A stretch of DNA of 64,000 nucleotides from Sciurus carolinensis (lineage: Eukaryota > Chordata > Mammalia > Rodentia > Sciuridae). Shown here one piece after another: positions 11,532 to 25,588 of the stretch. The notes beneath the pieces are model-generated. The model was not told the DNA's origin and ran no database searches. It worked only from the letters and a program-made list of their open reading frames with translations. Within the stretch, counting starts at the first letter, position 1. The number at the start of each line of letters is the position of its first letter. The translations under genes were made by a program, and so were the position numbers. The DNA is taken from contig NC_062224.1 in NCBI RefSeq assembly GCF_902686445.1, positions 50,343,156-50,407,155 of the forward strand, written 5' to 3'.

Positions 11532-12338
11532 AAAACTCAACCGAAAAATTCCATGAGCTGTAAGTTTTATTGCAGCTTTAGGTTTTTTATGGGACACAGA
11601 AAAAAAGTCTATATGTGAGCATTGTGCTTCTGCTTCTGGCTTGTAGGAAAGCTGACGGAGGAGCTTAGGGTCCTGCCTGGTTAGCTGCAAGGCCAGCACA
11701 CAGACAGCCACAGCATTTGCCCGGTGTCCTTCATTGGGTCCTGTTGCCTGAGGTTTTCAGACCGCCAGACTAGACTGGCTTTTGAAATCGCTGATGCTTG
11801 GTTTGGCCACTTACCAGTTTTCCCTGAATTCTCTTCCCCACCTCCCTCCCATAGTGTTCAGAGTTCACCAAGCTTTGGTGCTGTCCCATTGTTACTGTGA
11901 GTCCCACCTGTGGTTTTCTGATTACTCCTCTTCCTCTTCCTCCTACAACTTGAGAATCATCATGGTCCTGTGATGGCTGACTCACCACCTCTGCCTCCCA
12001 CTTCCCCTGGTTGGGTTACTAGGATCCAGCCTCTCTGCACTGGGCATTTCACATTCATTTTCTCCTGTGCCTTGAGGAGGATACATTTGCTTCAGAGTCT
12101 TTTAAAGTGAGGGGCCCACTGCCACGTCATGTCAGGGTCTCTTCTCCTTCTTGAGTCATTATAAAATCATCACAACCCATCCCTTGACCACCTTCCCGTC
12201 CCCACCTCGCGCATGCTCCATCCCTCCTCAGACCCTGTCCCCCTGTGTTCCCTGTAGATCACACTCAGCATGGGATAAAAGGCTCATCACAACCTAGCAG
12301 CTTCTTATGTCCTCAACTTCCTTTCTTCCATTATCCTT

Positions 12339-12356
12339 CACACACACACACACACC
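12339..12356 (+). repeat. Short (CA)n
   Basis: Nine CA units. Confidence 0.9.
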
Positions 12357-12608
12357 TGGCCTTGTCTCTCACTTACTCTGGGCTGCTGTTATTGCCGATG
12401 CTCCTCCTTCACATCGAGATGCCCTGCATCCCTTCTCCGACTGGGACGCAGCTACTCTAACTGGAACCTCCAGTGTGACTTCTGCTTATTCCTCCAAACA
12501 GAGTTCGTCTCCCTCCTTTATTCTCTCAAACCATCCTGCCCAGAACACTGCTCCAGAGTGATCTCATAACTGTGATGACCAGTCTATACACGTCACCCAC
12601 CTGCTTTT

Positions 12609-12698
12609 TAAGGGAAGAACTGTGCCTCATTTTTCATTGATTCTGTATCACCTCCAGCATGCCTGGCACTTGGTAGGTGCTCAAAAGCATAAACGAGT
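12609..12698 (+). mobile_element. L2 LINE 3' end
   Basis: The sense L2 terminal motif 'catgcctggcacttggtagg' followed by 'tgctcaaaagcat' is present. Confidence 0.65.
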
Positions 12699-13039
12699 CC
12701 TTAATTGTCACAATGTGGGCCCACATTTTCTTACTCCTTTGCCGTATCTGCAATTATCTTTTTCCTGCTTATGCATGGTACCCTCCTTCATGGCTCTTTT
12801 CTCTGCCTCACAGCTCATCCTTCTCCACATGGCTTTTTTGTCAAAGGGTAGAGCATCAGGATGGTAGAGCACAGCCCTCACCATTGAATGAGAGGATCAG
12901 CTTGAGAGCCTGGTGATGTGGGGAAAGCGTGCAAATCCAACAGTGCCTTCTTCCATGCCCTCAGCCAGCCAACCAGCACAGACCTGGGGGTGCATTGCCT
13001 ACTTTGCAGAATGTGTCAGTTAGAAAAATGACAGAAATT

Positions 13040-13620
13040 CTTGCCCTTGGAGAGCTTGTGTTGGAAGAGGAAGGGGCAGACAAGAAATATAATCAGTGAG
13101 AAAATTATAGCATGCCAAAAGGTGGTGATTGTTATAAGAAAAAATAAAGCAAAGGAAAGGCAGTGTGGTGGGGCTACTACTTTAAATAAGAGAGTAGAAG
13201 CTGCGCATGTAGCTCATTGGTAGAGTGCATGCCTAGCATGCACAAGACCTTGGGTTTGATCTTCAGCCCAGCATATATAAAATATACATATGTCAGAGTA
13301 GACTTTACAAAAGGTTATAGTCAAGCAAAGATTTGGAAACTGTGAAGAGGGGTGGGGAGCCATATGAGTGTCAGGGGGAGAGCATTCTAGGCAAAGGGAG
13401 GAGCTCATCAAAGGCCCTGAGGCTGAAGCATAACAGGTAGGGCAGAGAAAGGGGCTAAATGTGATGGAGCAGAGGCAGTGAAGACTGAGAAGCAGTGGGA
13501 GTCACGTGGGCCTTGAACACCGCTGAGCTGGGGGCAGTATGGGGCTAGGGAGCCTCCAGCCAGCTGAGGCTGGGCAGGGGTGGTTTGGGTGTTGGGTGGA
13601 GCAAGACCGCAGGTGGGCAG
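13040..13620 (+). mobile_element. Old L2-like repeat interrupted by an ID SINE
   Basis: 'cccttggagagcttgtgttgg', 'gagcattctaggcaaaggga' and 'caaaggccctgaggctgaag' match the pattern of an ancient LINE-like mammalian repeat. The two halves flank the ID element at 13199-13290, so the SINE landed in it. Confidence 0.5.
13199..13290 (+). mobile_element. ID SINE
   Basis: The A-box region is 'tagctcattggtagagtgca' and the B-box region 'gggtttgatcttcagc'. The tail is short and AT-rich. Confidence 0.85.
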
Positions 13621-16170
13621 AGGTGTGAGCAGGGCACAGCTGGGAGGCTTTGCAGCAAGTGATGAGGTGATACTGATGAAAAGCGTGCTGATTCTGGATA
13701 TTTTAAAGAGAACTAACAAGATTTTCTGGTGTCCTGGATGTGGGATGTGAGCTAAATAAAGAGGAGTCCAAAATGTGGGAGCTAAAAAACAGAAAATAAA
13801 GATAAGTTGGAGTTGCCTTTACCTGGGAGGGGAAAGCCATGGTGTCGGGGAGACATATATCCAGAATTCCATAGGGAATCACTTAGCTTGGGAGGCTTAA
13901 CACACACCCAGGTGGCGGTGTTGAGAGGGCAGTGTTCTGTGTGATTCCGTGCAAGCCTGGGTAAGGGACACCAGGCTAGAGAAGCAAAGTGGGACTTATC
14001 TGTGTATCAATAATATTTAAAACACAAAAGGCAGCTAACTTCATTACTCAGTTCTGAGTATGACTGAGAAAAGTTGTAAGCACCAAACCTCCCATGAAAA
14101 GAATATACTATATTAAAAAAAAATGATATAATTCCCCAAAGGATGAAAAACTGTTGAAATGTGCTGTTGCATAGATTGAGCCTCCACATCCTCCTTCTGA
14201 TGGTCTCTTTTTGATATAAAAAAGGAATCACTGTCATGTTTTGGTGGATTTATTGATACATCATTGATATACAACATACTGCACTTATTTAAAGTATACT
14301 GCTGGATGAATTTTGACCTAAGTCTACACCCCTGAAACACCACCATGATCCAAAATTACACCTCTGTACTTTTAATCAGTCACCCTCACTGAGCCTCTTT
14401 TGTGTTTCAAGCTCTGTTCTTGACTCTAAGAAGGATGTGAAATGTCATCGCTGTCCCTGCCTCATGTGTTTGTCCTGATTTAAACTTCTGGCTTTCCTAG
14501 CACCACTATCTAATCACGCCCTCGTTTCCAGATCTTTTCTGAAAGCTCTCCTGAAAACACACTGAAGTTTGGTTTCCAAAGGGCTTGGAGTGACATGGTG
14601 AACTCATTTGCCATCAGCATCACTGTTTTAAATCAGGAAGGAGCAGCGGGCAGAAACCCTGCCATCTCTTAATCAGCTCTGATCCAGGCAAAAACACACC
14701 CTCTTCTTTCTAGTGTGGAAACAGCACAAACAGTAGGCTCACTGGCAGCCTTTTTTTCTACGTGTAGTCAACACAATAATTACCTCCTGCCGAAAGCTTT
14801 CAGAGATCGTTCTGTATCCAATTAGAATTTTTGATTTGAATAACAGATACAACAGAACATCTTTATTTCTGTAACTGCTTCTTAATGCTGTGCACCCTGG
14901 ATATTTTTAAAAGTCCCATTTACCGTGGGCCCTGCATTTTAAGGCACTTATAGTATCTCCTTGACAGTATTTGTAGAGCCTTTGGTAGACAATGAAACCA
15001 AAAGGTGGGATGGGGGTCCTTTTTGCTTTTGGAACTCTCTTCCTTTCCACCCTTTCCAGTTTCTCTTCTTTTCCTAGCTTGTTTCCCAAATTGTCAAATG
15101 GCCTTAGGTGACAAAGGGGAACAGTTCTGGAACTTGCTGTCTCACTGGAGCTGCTGCAGCACACTCAGGCACCCCAGAAGCAGATCTAGGGTAGTTCATA
15201 GGGGCAGCCAGCCAGTGTTGAAATCTCCCACGAGATGAATGGGGAGAGGATCTGCCAGGGCAGCTTGTGCAAAAGTGAGAAGTTCCTGCCAACGACATTC
15301 TAGCAGAATCCTTTCCAAAGAACTCGGTTATGTAAACATTGAGGTGGCAGCCTCCAGCCCAGATGGACTGCCCCGTACAGATGTCAAAGTAGCTGTCAAA
15401 ATTTCCCTTAATGAAAGAACTCTGAATTCCTAAGCTCTCCCTGTGCTTTTTATTGCTAGGGTTGGGGCTAGCTTTCCACCTCCCAGAGTTGGGAATCAGT
15501 GACCACCCTGCAGGGCTGGTGGTTTTCCAGTTCTGGAGGTCTGGAAATTTGGTCTGAGGTGTCACTGGGTTGAGCTGTCACCTTAGAGTGCTTCCTGCCA
15601 GACATGGCAGAACTTGGCGCCTGAGCATTCAGGCTCCTGGGACAGCTCATATCCAGTGCAGTTTCTGCCAAAGCAGGTGGTCTGGTGGGCCATGCCAATT
15701 CCTTAAGTGGCACTTCTCCCACTCTGCTTCAAGAGTCACCAAGGACCCAAGTGTGGAATTTGAAAAGCTTGCAGATGGCCTAGAATACTATTTTCCACCT
15801 AGACATCCTCTGGGGGCAATGGAGTTGTTACTACAGTAACACACAAAGGATCATTTAGGGGAGCAGGGCCCTTTTCCAAATTCTCTTACCTGTGTGGCAA
15901 GATGCACTGCCTGCCACCCATGGTAGACTGATGTTGATTCTGCTTGATGCATGTCACGTGGTTATATGGACTACAAAAGGTACGTGTGTTCCTGAGTCTG
16001 AGTTTGGGGTATGTTTATACAGAATAAGCAAATTGAAACCTATCTCATTGAATGCACATTAATTTGTATAGTACCTGTGTTATATAATTGCTCCTGAGTT
16101 GGTAGATGAGGATGTATGCTATTTAAATATATGTATTTATTAATTAATGTAAAAATACTTAGTGAATGGT

Positions 16171-16577
16171 GTTTTGGTTTGGATCTTTAATGACCGCAGA
16201 AAACTCATGTATTAGGTAATGCAGAAATGTTCAGAGGTGAAATGATTACAGCAGGAGAGCTGTAACCTCATCACTGGATTAATCCTTTTAATGGATTAAT
16301 AATTTGAATGGATTACTGGGGATTGGTAACTCTAGGCAGGTGGATGTTTATCCCTGGTCCCTTCCTCTCCTCTCTGCTTCCTGACTAATATTAACTGATT
16401 GGCTTTGCTTCACCACACTCTTCTGCCATGATGATCTGCCTCATCTAAGGTCCAGAGCAATGGAGCTGGCCAACCAGGAACTGAACCTCTGAAACCATGA
16501 GCCCAAAATAAACTTTACCTCCTCCAGTTGTTCTTGTCAGGTATTTTGGTCACAATGATGAAAAGACATCTAACATA
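16171..16577 (+). mobile_element. MaLR-type LTR, old copy
   Basis: It starts 'gttttggtttggatc' and ends 'aaataaactttacctcctcc' then 'gaaaagacatctaacata'. It aligns in order with the LTR at 44585-45022: 'aggtgaaatgatta', 'atggagctggccaaccagga', 'tgttcttgtcaggta'. This one is more diverged and shows no obvious target duplication. Confidence 0.7.
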
Positions 16578-16929
16578 AATTCTATTATGGCAGAGATATA
16601 ATTCTAGTTTAGTCACATATATATTGTCATTTTAATGTCAATAAAGTATTTATAACCCAACTGTGTGTTAACTTATTGTACAATAAGACTCAAGCATTTT
16701 TCAACTCTTGAGTTTACACAGTGCTATGTCACTTCCCATTGATCACAACATAAGCAAAATAAATTTAAACTTAAAATGAGAGATTGAATTAGACATTGGA
16801 GCAAGGTGGGTAAATCCATGTTATTAAGATGTCAATGATATTTTTATTATCAAATATATGAATAGTCCACCAAAACAGCAGTATGCACAAGTAAGTGTTC
16901 CACACAGCATTAGATTTTATTTCATTAAA

Positions 16930-17011
16930 ATTTTTTTGTTGCTGGGAATTGAACCCAGACCCTAAGGCATGCTAACCAGGTGCTCTACCTCTAAGCTACA
17001 GCCCCAGCCCC
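16930..17011 (-). mobile_element. ID SINE
   Basis: Reverse-oriented ID core: 'gctgggaattgaacccagac', 'gctctacctctaagctacag', 'ccccagcccc'. Confidence 0.85.
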
Positions 17012-18574
17012 AACATTATATTTTAAATAAAGAATATTTAATTGTACATTTATCCAAGGGAAATTGACAGCCTAAGAAACTAGAAAAAAATGTGCTCATA
17101 ACTGTCAGTATTTGGTGCAGTTTTTTTTAAAAAGCCTTCCAAAGCAGTAAGTGAATGTGGTGAATATTTGTTTCATCAAGCCACGTAACTTGTAACAGGA
17201 AGCTTTACAAGTAAATATAGCACTATTAGAATGCATGTTTTTTCTTGAAATTCCTGCATATTGGTGTGCACATATAATCATGTCTTGGAAGTCACAGCTT
17301 GCTGGAGTGCAGGTAAGGGATTTGGGAGTGCATCCATTCTACTTTCCTCCTGAGTTCAGTAATCCCTGCTGCAACTTTCCTGGCTGATGATCTCCTGTCC
17401 TCTTCTGATCACTTGGGGTGATAATAAGGCAACAGGTTCCATTTTGAACCATGATGCTGTTTAAAAGTTCTTCCTTCTATTGAATTTGAATGTGTCTTCT
17501 GGAATACTCATTCTTTCTCCTATCTCATACACACTAGACCAACCAGTTCTCATATCAAGCTCTGCCCAGGACAGTTTCATACCTGTTCTCCCTGGGTCAA
17601 CTCTAAGAGCCTTCCTTTGCACTCACAAAACTCTCTTGTGGAGCCTTTGATATTTAGGCTACATGGGCCATTTTTCCAGTCTATCCTTGGAAGTTGTGAT
17701 TTCTGGACTTTTCCCCAATCATGCTGTCCTTCCTTGGACTTCTCCAGTTGCTTTCATTTCTTATGTAAAATATGGTACCCAGAATTGAACACAGATTTCC
17801 AGAAATGGCTTAATCATAGTACAGAGTGCCTCTTAATTTCCTTGTTCCAGCACTGTGCTTTTGGCATGTGAGCTATGAGCAGGACACAAAACCATAAGCA
17901 ATGTGATCCCAATTTTTAAATTTCAAAGCTACCATCCAAACCTCTTCGTCATCTGTAAATTTGATAAGCGTGCCTTCTGTGTCTGTTTACATTTCACTAG
18001 GGGAAATAACATATATTGAAAAAGACAGCTTATATTTTAGTATCACTTTACAGTTTTCCAAGTGCTTATATGTCTTGTTAGGCACAGAGCCTCAGCATTT
18101 GCAATTGGAGTCCTCTTTCCAGACTCCCCTCATTTCTGCTCACTTAACAACGAAATTGATTTGGAAACAATGTACAAATTCATAAGCGATTTAGCCATCC
18201 TCAGATGTTGGATCCTCCTTCTTCACAGGGTTCTTTGCCTGTAGTTCTCACTGTTCCTCATTCACCCATCCTTCATCCCCCATCCCCCGGCTCGCTGCAT
18301 GTAGATCTTTCCAGGACATGCCACATTCTCTCCCATTCTAGGGCTTCTTATTTCAAGTGGCCTCTGCCAGTCATCAGTTCTCCAGATAACGCTTCCTCAC
18401 CAGGGTATTGATCCATCCTCCATAGGTGAGTTAGGGCCCCATCACCTCCACCCCTCCGCCCTACCCATCTTACACCCACCACTCTGTAACACTGATTCCC
18501 TGAAATTGCCAGTTAATCTGGGTATCGCCTTTCCCCATACAAGACATAGAATCTTTCTAAGTATCAGAACACCA

Positions 18575-18635
18575 TCAAATTCATCACTATGTGTCTAATA
18601 AAATACCTGGCACATAATAAATATGCCATAGAACA
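18575..18635 (+). mobile_element. L2 3'-end fragment
   Basis: 'aatacctggcacataataaa' is the typical L2 terminal sequence. The fragment is short. Confidence 0.45.
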
Positions 18636-19462
18636 TACATGGTGAACATTATTACATATAATCCCTTAACTCTTTTTCTCTTATTTTATTAGATGAAATT
18701 TCTAGAAGAGAAATGACAAACCAAAGGATACAAACCTTTTAGCTATTCGCATTCTAGTTTTGTTTCCTGTAGGGTGTTAGTGGTCTTCTAATTAAGTAAG
18801 TTGTAACTGCTAATTCAATAATTTTATCGTTAGCATATTAAACCCCTCATTATCATTATCATCCCCACATTTGCATTTGCTCTTTCTGGGAAGTAGAATC
18901 ACTATTTTTAGACTTATTTTTAATGTAATCAAGTCGTAATTTTGCCTATTGCTTTCATGCTTAGAAAAGCCTAATAAATAATCACCTATCTGCTCTTAAC
19001 ATTTAACTTTATGACCATCTGGGATGTATCTTGGGGAAAGTGCTGCAGTTGGTTTATATTCTTTTCATAATCAACCCTCCCCTACCCTTTCTTGATTGAG
19101 AAGTTTGAAACAAAACAGGAACAGAGTAGGTCAGCGGTTCATCCTTGCACAAAAATCCACTTGTATACAGTGAATCCATTCCTTTCCTTGCTTTGAACAT
19201 ATCATTAAAGGATCTTTTATTGTCATTAGAGTTTCTTTGTATTATGTATCGGCTTCAGGTTTCCAACTTTGTTCATGTAAGTTTGTGATGTGCTGAAAAA
19301 TATTCCTCATAGATCATGTGCCTTTGATACTTTGTACATGTCACAGCAGAATCCTTTGGGAGTTCTCTATGCAGATTCTTTCTATTCTTTGAATGTCTCA
19401 ACCTTTGCTTTTTCATTTAATTTTATTTCCCTATTTTGTAACCTTTTTTACTCTTGCTTATT

Positions 19463-19537
19463 TGTTTTATAGCAAATCCTGGGCCTCATGCATGCTAGGC
19501 AAGTGCTCTACCACTGAGATGCACCCCCCAACCCCAT
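19463..19537 (-). mobile_element. ID SINE
   Basis: Reverse-oriented ID core: 'cctgggcctcatgcatgcta', 'gtgctctaccactgagatg', ending 'caacccc'. Confidence 0.8.
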
Positions 19538-20474
19538 TTTGATTTATCTAAAGTTTACATTCTCTACAAACAATAGTTTTTTAGATCCATAGAATCAACC
19601 TCATCTCCTTTTTCTCAACCTTATCTTTTTTCTGGACTTTAAAAACACTTTTCTTGAATGGTGTCCCTGTCTACTAACTCTCCTTGTCTACTCTAAAAAT
19701 TCCAAGTACAGTCACCAAAACAAAAGAAAGAGTAAATATTTGCCTTTTCCTTTGCAAGAAGTCTCTTTATTCACTAAAAACAAAAATCAAGCAATACCTT
19801 TGTCACTTAGAGTCTGAAGTCAGAACTCATGTGGTGAATGACAGGTGCTGATCTCTTTCATCTTTTCTTGCTTCGAGAAAACAGTGGGATGTTAGGTGGA
19901 TACACACTCTTGGTACTTCTTTGCATGTTCTGTTTCTCTGGGGCTCATACCTCACTCAGTCATCCTCGCAGCATGTCTGCATGGATACATGTGCTGGTAA
20001 TAAGAATTACGTGTGTATGCAGGTGCACGTGGGTGCGTGTATAGAAGAATAGCACCTGAGAGTTTCCCCACATGCCACACTTTGAAATTCCTGAGCCTCC
20101 TTTCTTAGACCAACTCTAGTATCAGCTCTCTGTTGAGGTTCTGGTCTGGGAGACCCTTGGAGCCACTATTGCTGGGGAATGAGAACAGACCTCCAAACCC
20201 CTGTGTACATGCAACCTGGGCTCTCTGAAGACCTGGCGCTTGCTTAGTTGCTGGGGACAGCCACCCAGATGCCACCTGCCCAGAACCAACCTCCTTACCT
20301 AGCCTATCACAGTAGTGAAAAACCCAGAGTGAGTGGCCAGAAAGGGGCACCCTACCTGGGCCTGCCATGGGTGGAGGTGGTAGGTGATACAGCATTGGCG
20401 AGAAACTGCCTCCATCCATCCTGCTGAGCTGGCTGGGGCACATGATTCAGTGCTCTGTGCTCTCTATGTAAATT

Positions 20475-20625
20475 AGGGCTTTTGTTCTCACAGTGGTCCC
20501 CACGAGGTAGGTACTGCCATCTCCATTTTACAGATTACAGAATAAGGCCTAAGTCACTGATATAAGTTGTGGATGTCACACTCATTAGCAAGTAATGAAA
20601 CCAGGCTCAGAACCTGCCTCCTACT
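20475..20625 (-). mobile_element. MIR SINE
   Basis: 'gaggtaggtactgccatctc' and 'cattttacagattacagaat' are the reverse-oriented MIR 3' half. Confidence 0.75.
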
Positions 20626-21497
20626 CACTATGGGCGTAGCAGCACAACCTGGGAAGGGCCTTAAGTTAGGCAAAGTGTTCAGTTCTGTGCTTCTAGGTCC
20701 TGGGGTGACTGGAGACTGGGATGGGCTGGCTGCCCTCAGCTTCTTCCTGTATCCCGTAACCCCTGCAAGCCATGAAACACCTGGCAGAGTCCTGGCTTCT
20801 CCAGCAGTAAAAGGCTGCACCCAGTGAAAGAGTCCCAGCAGAAGGGCAGGGAGAAAGGAGGACATCATGTCCTGGAGTGGCTGCCACAGAGGGCTGGGAA
20901 AATTCCCCCATGGTAAGGAGAAAGTGTAGGATCAGTAAAGCTGAGCCTGAAGGTGTGCAAAAGTTAACATGCATCATTCTCTCAAGCCAGTGACTACTGT
21001 CAAGCTGGGACCGTGGTCTTCCCGTCACCTGTGTCCGCAGCATAGAGTATGGTCATCTCGCTGCAGGGGTGAAGTAAAGTATTTCCAGATCCAACAAAGA
21101 GCATGGGCAAGGCCATGAATGTGGGAGAAGCTGGCCCTCAGAGAAATCGAATTTAGTCTCAGGATTGTGGGGGTCGGGGCAGAATGGTTGAGAACACTGG
21201 ATCTGGTAAGGTGAGGCCAGTTGTCAGAGGGCTTCTCATCCCCTGCTCAGCCAGTCATCTTTCACAGATGTTAGTGACAAGGTACAAAGAAAGAAAGGTG
21301 GTTTTACAGCCCCATCAGGGGTCCCTCTTGAGGACCTGTGTTCACCCAGGCTCCTGTCCAATTCCGCTCAGGAGTCTATAGCTTCTCTTCTTACCTCGCT
21401 CTCCTGCCAGCCTCTGTTCAGATTGCATAGCACACCCTCTCTGATCCAAATATCCAACTCCCTTTCTTTTATCAAGATTAGTCTCCATCTCTCTCCA

Positions 21498-21526
21498 AAT
21501 AATAATAATAACAACAACAACAATAC
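21498..21526 (+). repeat. (AAT)n(AAC)n simple repeat
   Basis: Four AAT units followed by five AAC units. Confidence 0.85.
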
Positions 21527-23845
21527 AGTACCATGTTGAGTAGGAGTAAGTGTCTTCAGAGATTCTGGTTTCTGTGATTGCAGAACCCAGACCAGGACTG
21601 AAGTGAAAGCCCGCAGTTGTGTTGTATCAAGGTGAATATGTTTTAATGAGTGTGTGCATTTGGGACAGGCAGAGGCAGAACCCAGGCGGGACAATCAAGT
21701 AGCTGTTCTTTAGCACCCCCTGCATGGAGGCAGTCAGCACCACCGGTGGCTTTACTGCTCTGCACTCCCTGAGGTGGCCTCCAGGAGTTTGCTCTACTCT
21801 GGGGCCTGTGCATTTGGATCTCCCAGTATCTGTTTCTCCTGACCATTTAGTCAGTGTGTTGGTTGCCAGACACAGGGAGGGTGATTGTCCACTCTGACCT
21901 CTGGGTCAGTACACATCATCCAAGCCTTGGTCTTCCACATCTGCACCAATAGCTTGTCCTCAGTTGGGATGTTTCATTGAGAGGTGGGAAGCATCCCTTC
22001 CTCCCCCATCTCCCATAGCCGAGCTTTAGTTCCGGGTTTCCTACCTGTGAGATGACCCAGAGACCGTCAGTGAGACCCCTGGTTGTCCCCCCCACTTTCC
22101 TGCCTGCGTCCATGCCCTGTTTTCTGGATTTTAGGCCCAAAGACTGATGATCAGTGTTTTCAGACACTGGACCAAGCAGTATCATGCAGAGAGGATTAAA
22201 TTGATTATCTCACAGGAATTGTGGCTTGAATGCATCCTGGCTACTGGGTCCTCCTATCCGTGGCATCAGGGCCTCTTAGGTGCAGCAGCCCTCCTCTGTC
22301 CTGGTGCCCTGAGCACAGCCCATGATAGCATAGCTTCTCTTTTTGCTTGATCAGAGAAAACCCAATTTCTTTTGGCTGTAGGCAAAGAGAAACCCAAGCA
22401 GCTGCTGAACACTAGAATACATTTACCGTAGATCCTCTGTGACGGCACTGTCCCCAGCTCCATCTTCATCCAAGGCACACACAGCAGGTTGAGCTTGGAA
22501 GAGAGCGTTGCCCATTCAACCTTTATGTTACTGTGCATTTTCATGTGAATTTGTTTCTCATAGAGCCACTCAAGAATTTTCATTTGGGTTTTATAAACTA
22601 CCGCTGTTTTCAACAGCCTCAGAGGCACTCCCATGTGTGATCTGAGTGTGGAGGAGTCAGGATAATGACAGAGAGGGGATAATTTGCCAAAGGTCATGGA
22701 ACAAGATAAGGACAAAGTTTCTCTGAATGAGACTCCGGATGTGCAGCACTTGTACTTCCTTTCCTTCCACTCTCACACTCTCATCTGATTTTTAAATGAT
22801 AACTTTTTATTTTTTTCAGAAAGTGAGTTTGAGATAAATCAGGCAGAGAGGAAACTGTATAATAAAAATGGACACTATCTCTTTAAACGTTAATGGTTCT
22901 GAGCAGAGGTCTTTGTACCCACCACTGTCACATCTCTTGTGACCACAGTACAAATTCAGAGTGGGCAGGGAATGGGTTGGATATTTCTAACAAATTTAAA
23001 TGGCCCAAAGTCCTCCATGTCTGCAAATTTGCCAGCTAGAATTTCTGGAGTTGCAGTGAATGAGCAACTCTTCATTCATTTCCTCCTAGGTGGGAAGTGC
23101 CCATGAGTATTGAGAGTTCATGATCTTGTAGCTTTTTGGTACCTAGATTGGTCCTCAGGCCTTTGTTTTTCTGAGTGGAGAGAGGAATGTGACACAGTTG
23201 AGGTGACCCAGAAAGCTGGGCTCCAACAATGACTTGTACTTGGAAGTTGTAGTCATAGCCTTGGAATTTCCTTCAGAGCCACAGAACAGCCTGGGTCAAA
23301 GGGCAGATTGTGAGGTGCTGTTGTAATGCATCCGGCATCCTTAGGTCGGCCCGTGGTTTAAGGAACCCTATGCAGGAAGGATTTGCTGTAAGAAGCAATT
23401 CTCCATGTTTGGGCTTGGCTTGGATGCTTTTGAGCTCTGAATTTTTGGTTTGATGATAAAGTTTCCAAAGATGGAAATTGGGGTTATTTAGAGACTATTG
23501 GTAATTTTCCTAAATCAAATATGTCTTGGAGATGTCATCATTTCTTCATTTTGTGTCATCCTGAGTCATTAATATTTTTTTAAATTTTATTGTCTCATAA
23601 ATATATTGTCTGAAAAATGAATGTGAGTCACAAGTCAGAAGCTTATTTTGCACGGAGACAAACAAGTAGGCATGTAGTAACTAGGTTAAAACTTTCTTAC
23701 AGGCTTGTGGGCATTACCTACAGAGCTATCCTCCATTGCCCATCCCCTTCCCCACCCCCTGCCTCCAACATCTTCACCATAACAGTTGCAGTGTAAATTA
23801 TCTCAAGACACTGAGAAAATATAATAACTTGTCAACTATTTTTTT

Positions 23846-24076
23846 CAGTTTTTATTTACTTATTTTTTATTTTTTGTAGTACTGGGGATGGAACCCAGGG
23901 CCTCCTCACACATGCGAGGCTAGCACTTTACAAATGAGCTTAACCCTTTTTATTTGTTTGTTTGCTTTGAGACAGGGTCTTGCCAAGTTGCCCAGGCTGG
24001 CCTCAAACTTGAGATCCTTCTGCCTTCACCTACCAAGTTGCTAAGATTGCAGGCATGCTCCACAGTGCCTGGCTTA
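23846..24076 (-). mobile_element. Composite 7SL(B1)-ID SINE
   Basis: Read on the minus strand, a B1-like 7SL monomer ('gccaggcactgtggagcatg'... 'gccaggctgg'...) is followed by an ID unit ('ctgggttccatccccagta'). This head-to-tail dimer is characteristic of squirrel-lineage genomes. Confidence 0.85.
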
Positions 24077-24700
24077 GTTTTGATTTTAAACCATGCTTCT
24101 TTTTTTTGAGTTCAGGATCTGTTATTTTCAAATGGATGAGTACCATTTGTACAATTGCATTAGTTTCTATAAAAATACCATTAACAGCAAAACTAGGATT
24201 ATGTCTCCAGAGCTCTTCCTGCATACATATATACCATGGTATGTGAATTATTTGTTGAGGAGCAAGAAAGGAGAAAGAGAGGACATCTAAGTAGTGGCTG
24301 AACTCCTTAAGACAGAGAGAAAAATATGTGGTATGGAGAAAAAAGTGATAATAAGAAGAACATGAAAATGGGGTGGACTTGGTTTTGTATTGGAAGAGAA
24401 AATATTCTTAATAAAATATATCTGAGATTTTCCCACTCAGAATGTTTATAGTGTCTTTAAGAAAGGACTGGCCAAATCTTGAATTCCATTGCCTTCTATA
24501 TCCCTGCGTGGTGTGGGGAGCAGAATGCTTTCAGGGTTGCCGTGTTGTGACTGTTGCAAATCTGAACCTCAATCAGAAAAAGCAAATCCATACTCTGAAC
24601 TGGGCACCTTGCACCTCTCCTTACAAAGTATTCTGAAGCCACCATTTAGGGAGTTGTCATTACTATTTATTTATTTGTATTTTCACCAATTATTTGTTGA

Positions 24701-24717
24701 TTTTTTTTTTTTTTTTT
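24701..24717 (+). repeat. T17 homopolymer
   Basis: An uninterrupted T run with no SINE body recognisable to the right. Confidence 0.9.
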
Positions 24718-25490
24718 AGTCAGACCCCAAAGAGGGGACTCCCCTGTCACATTTGAGCAATAGTCCCTGCACCACTGGGACTGTCAGATGGACACCCATT
24801 GACATAGGTATTTATGAACCCCCTGCTTCCCAGTTTCTGAACTCCAGGAATCACTTCTGGTCCCAGATGGCTACCTATCATTCTCTACAGGGAGGGAATG
24901 TATCAGACATTCAGTCTTGAATGTTTGGACTATGTGACATCTCTAATTCTCATTTTTAAATTCAGAAACTTGATTTTACATGTTAAAATAGAAGCCATCT
25001 AAGTGAATTGAATGATTAAGAATCTTGTCAGGCTCCATGTCCTATGCCTGGCTTCAAACAATCTCATTCATCTTTCTAGATAAAGTTTCTTTTTCAGACC
25101 CTTTTTAATTGAAGAAAGAAAGAGAAAAAAAAAAAAAAAAAGGAACAAGTTGAGAAATAATATTTGGGTGGGGTGGAGAGGAACCACCCAGGAACCTCCA
25201 CCCTAGTGCATCAACTATTTTGATTTTTACCTTCTAATCCCCATCCATTTGCATGACAATTTTATTGGCTACTTTATAGCACACATATCGTTTCATGTTC
25301 TGCTATGCCCACTTATGTTAGAATCATATGTATCTCCCCTTACTGTTGCAGTCTTGATGATTAGGAGTGTAACCTTAATAGCAAAGTTGAATAAATTGGG
25401 GAGGACACCTCACTTTCAAAATTACTCTTTTCATATATCCCTTAGAGGCACAGAGCACTTGGCAGGCCTGTGCTTGGTATAGAACTTTTT

Positions 25491-25588
25491 TGCAGCAAGA
25501 TGATTTATGGTTGGGATGGTAGCCAGCTGACGTCTCTGCGAAGCCTTGTTCTCCAAAGGATTTCCTTTGAGGGTGATGCCAGGGCTCC
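25491..25588 (+). repeat. Diverged dispersed repeat, copy 1
   Basis: It aligns with 28044-28127 with one 14-nt gap. Shared text includes 'tttatgg', 'ctgac', 'gatgccagg' and 'ctcc'. The last 45 positions match at about 78% by eye, mostly transitions. Family unknown. Confidence 0.45.

Noticed and set aside
15104..15565. 153-codon minus-strand frame with a plus-strand frame open opposite it
   Set aside because: Both strands are open over the same bases, which points to low stop density rather than coding. No homologous protein was recognised.
22266..22715. 149-codon minus-strand frame
   Set aside because: No domain recognised, part of the text looks like a decayed MIR, and no exon signals fit.
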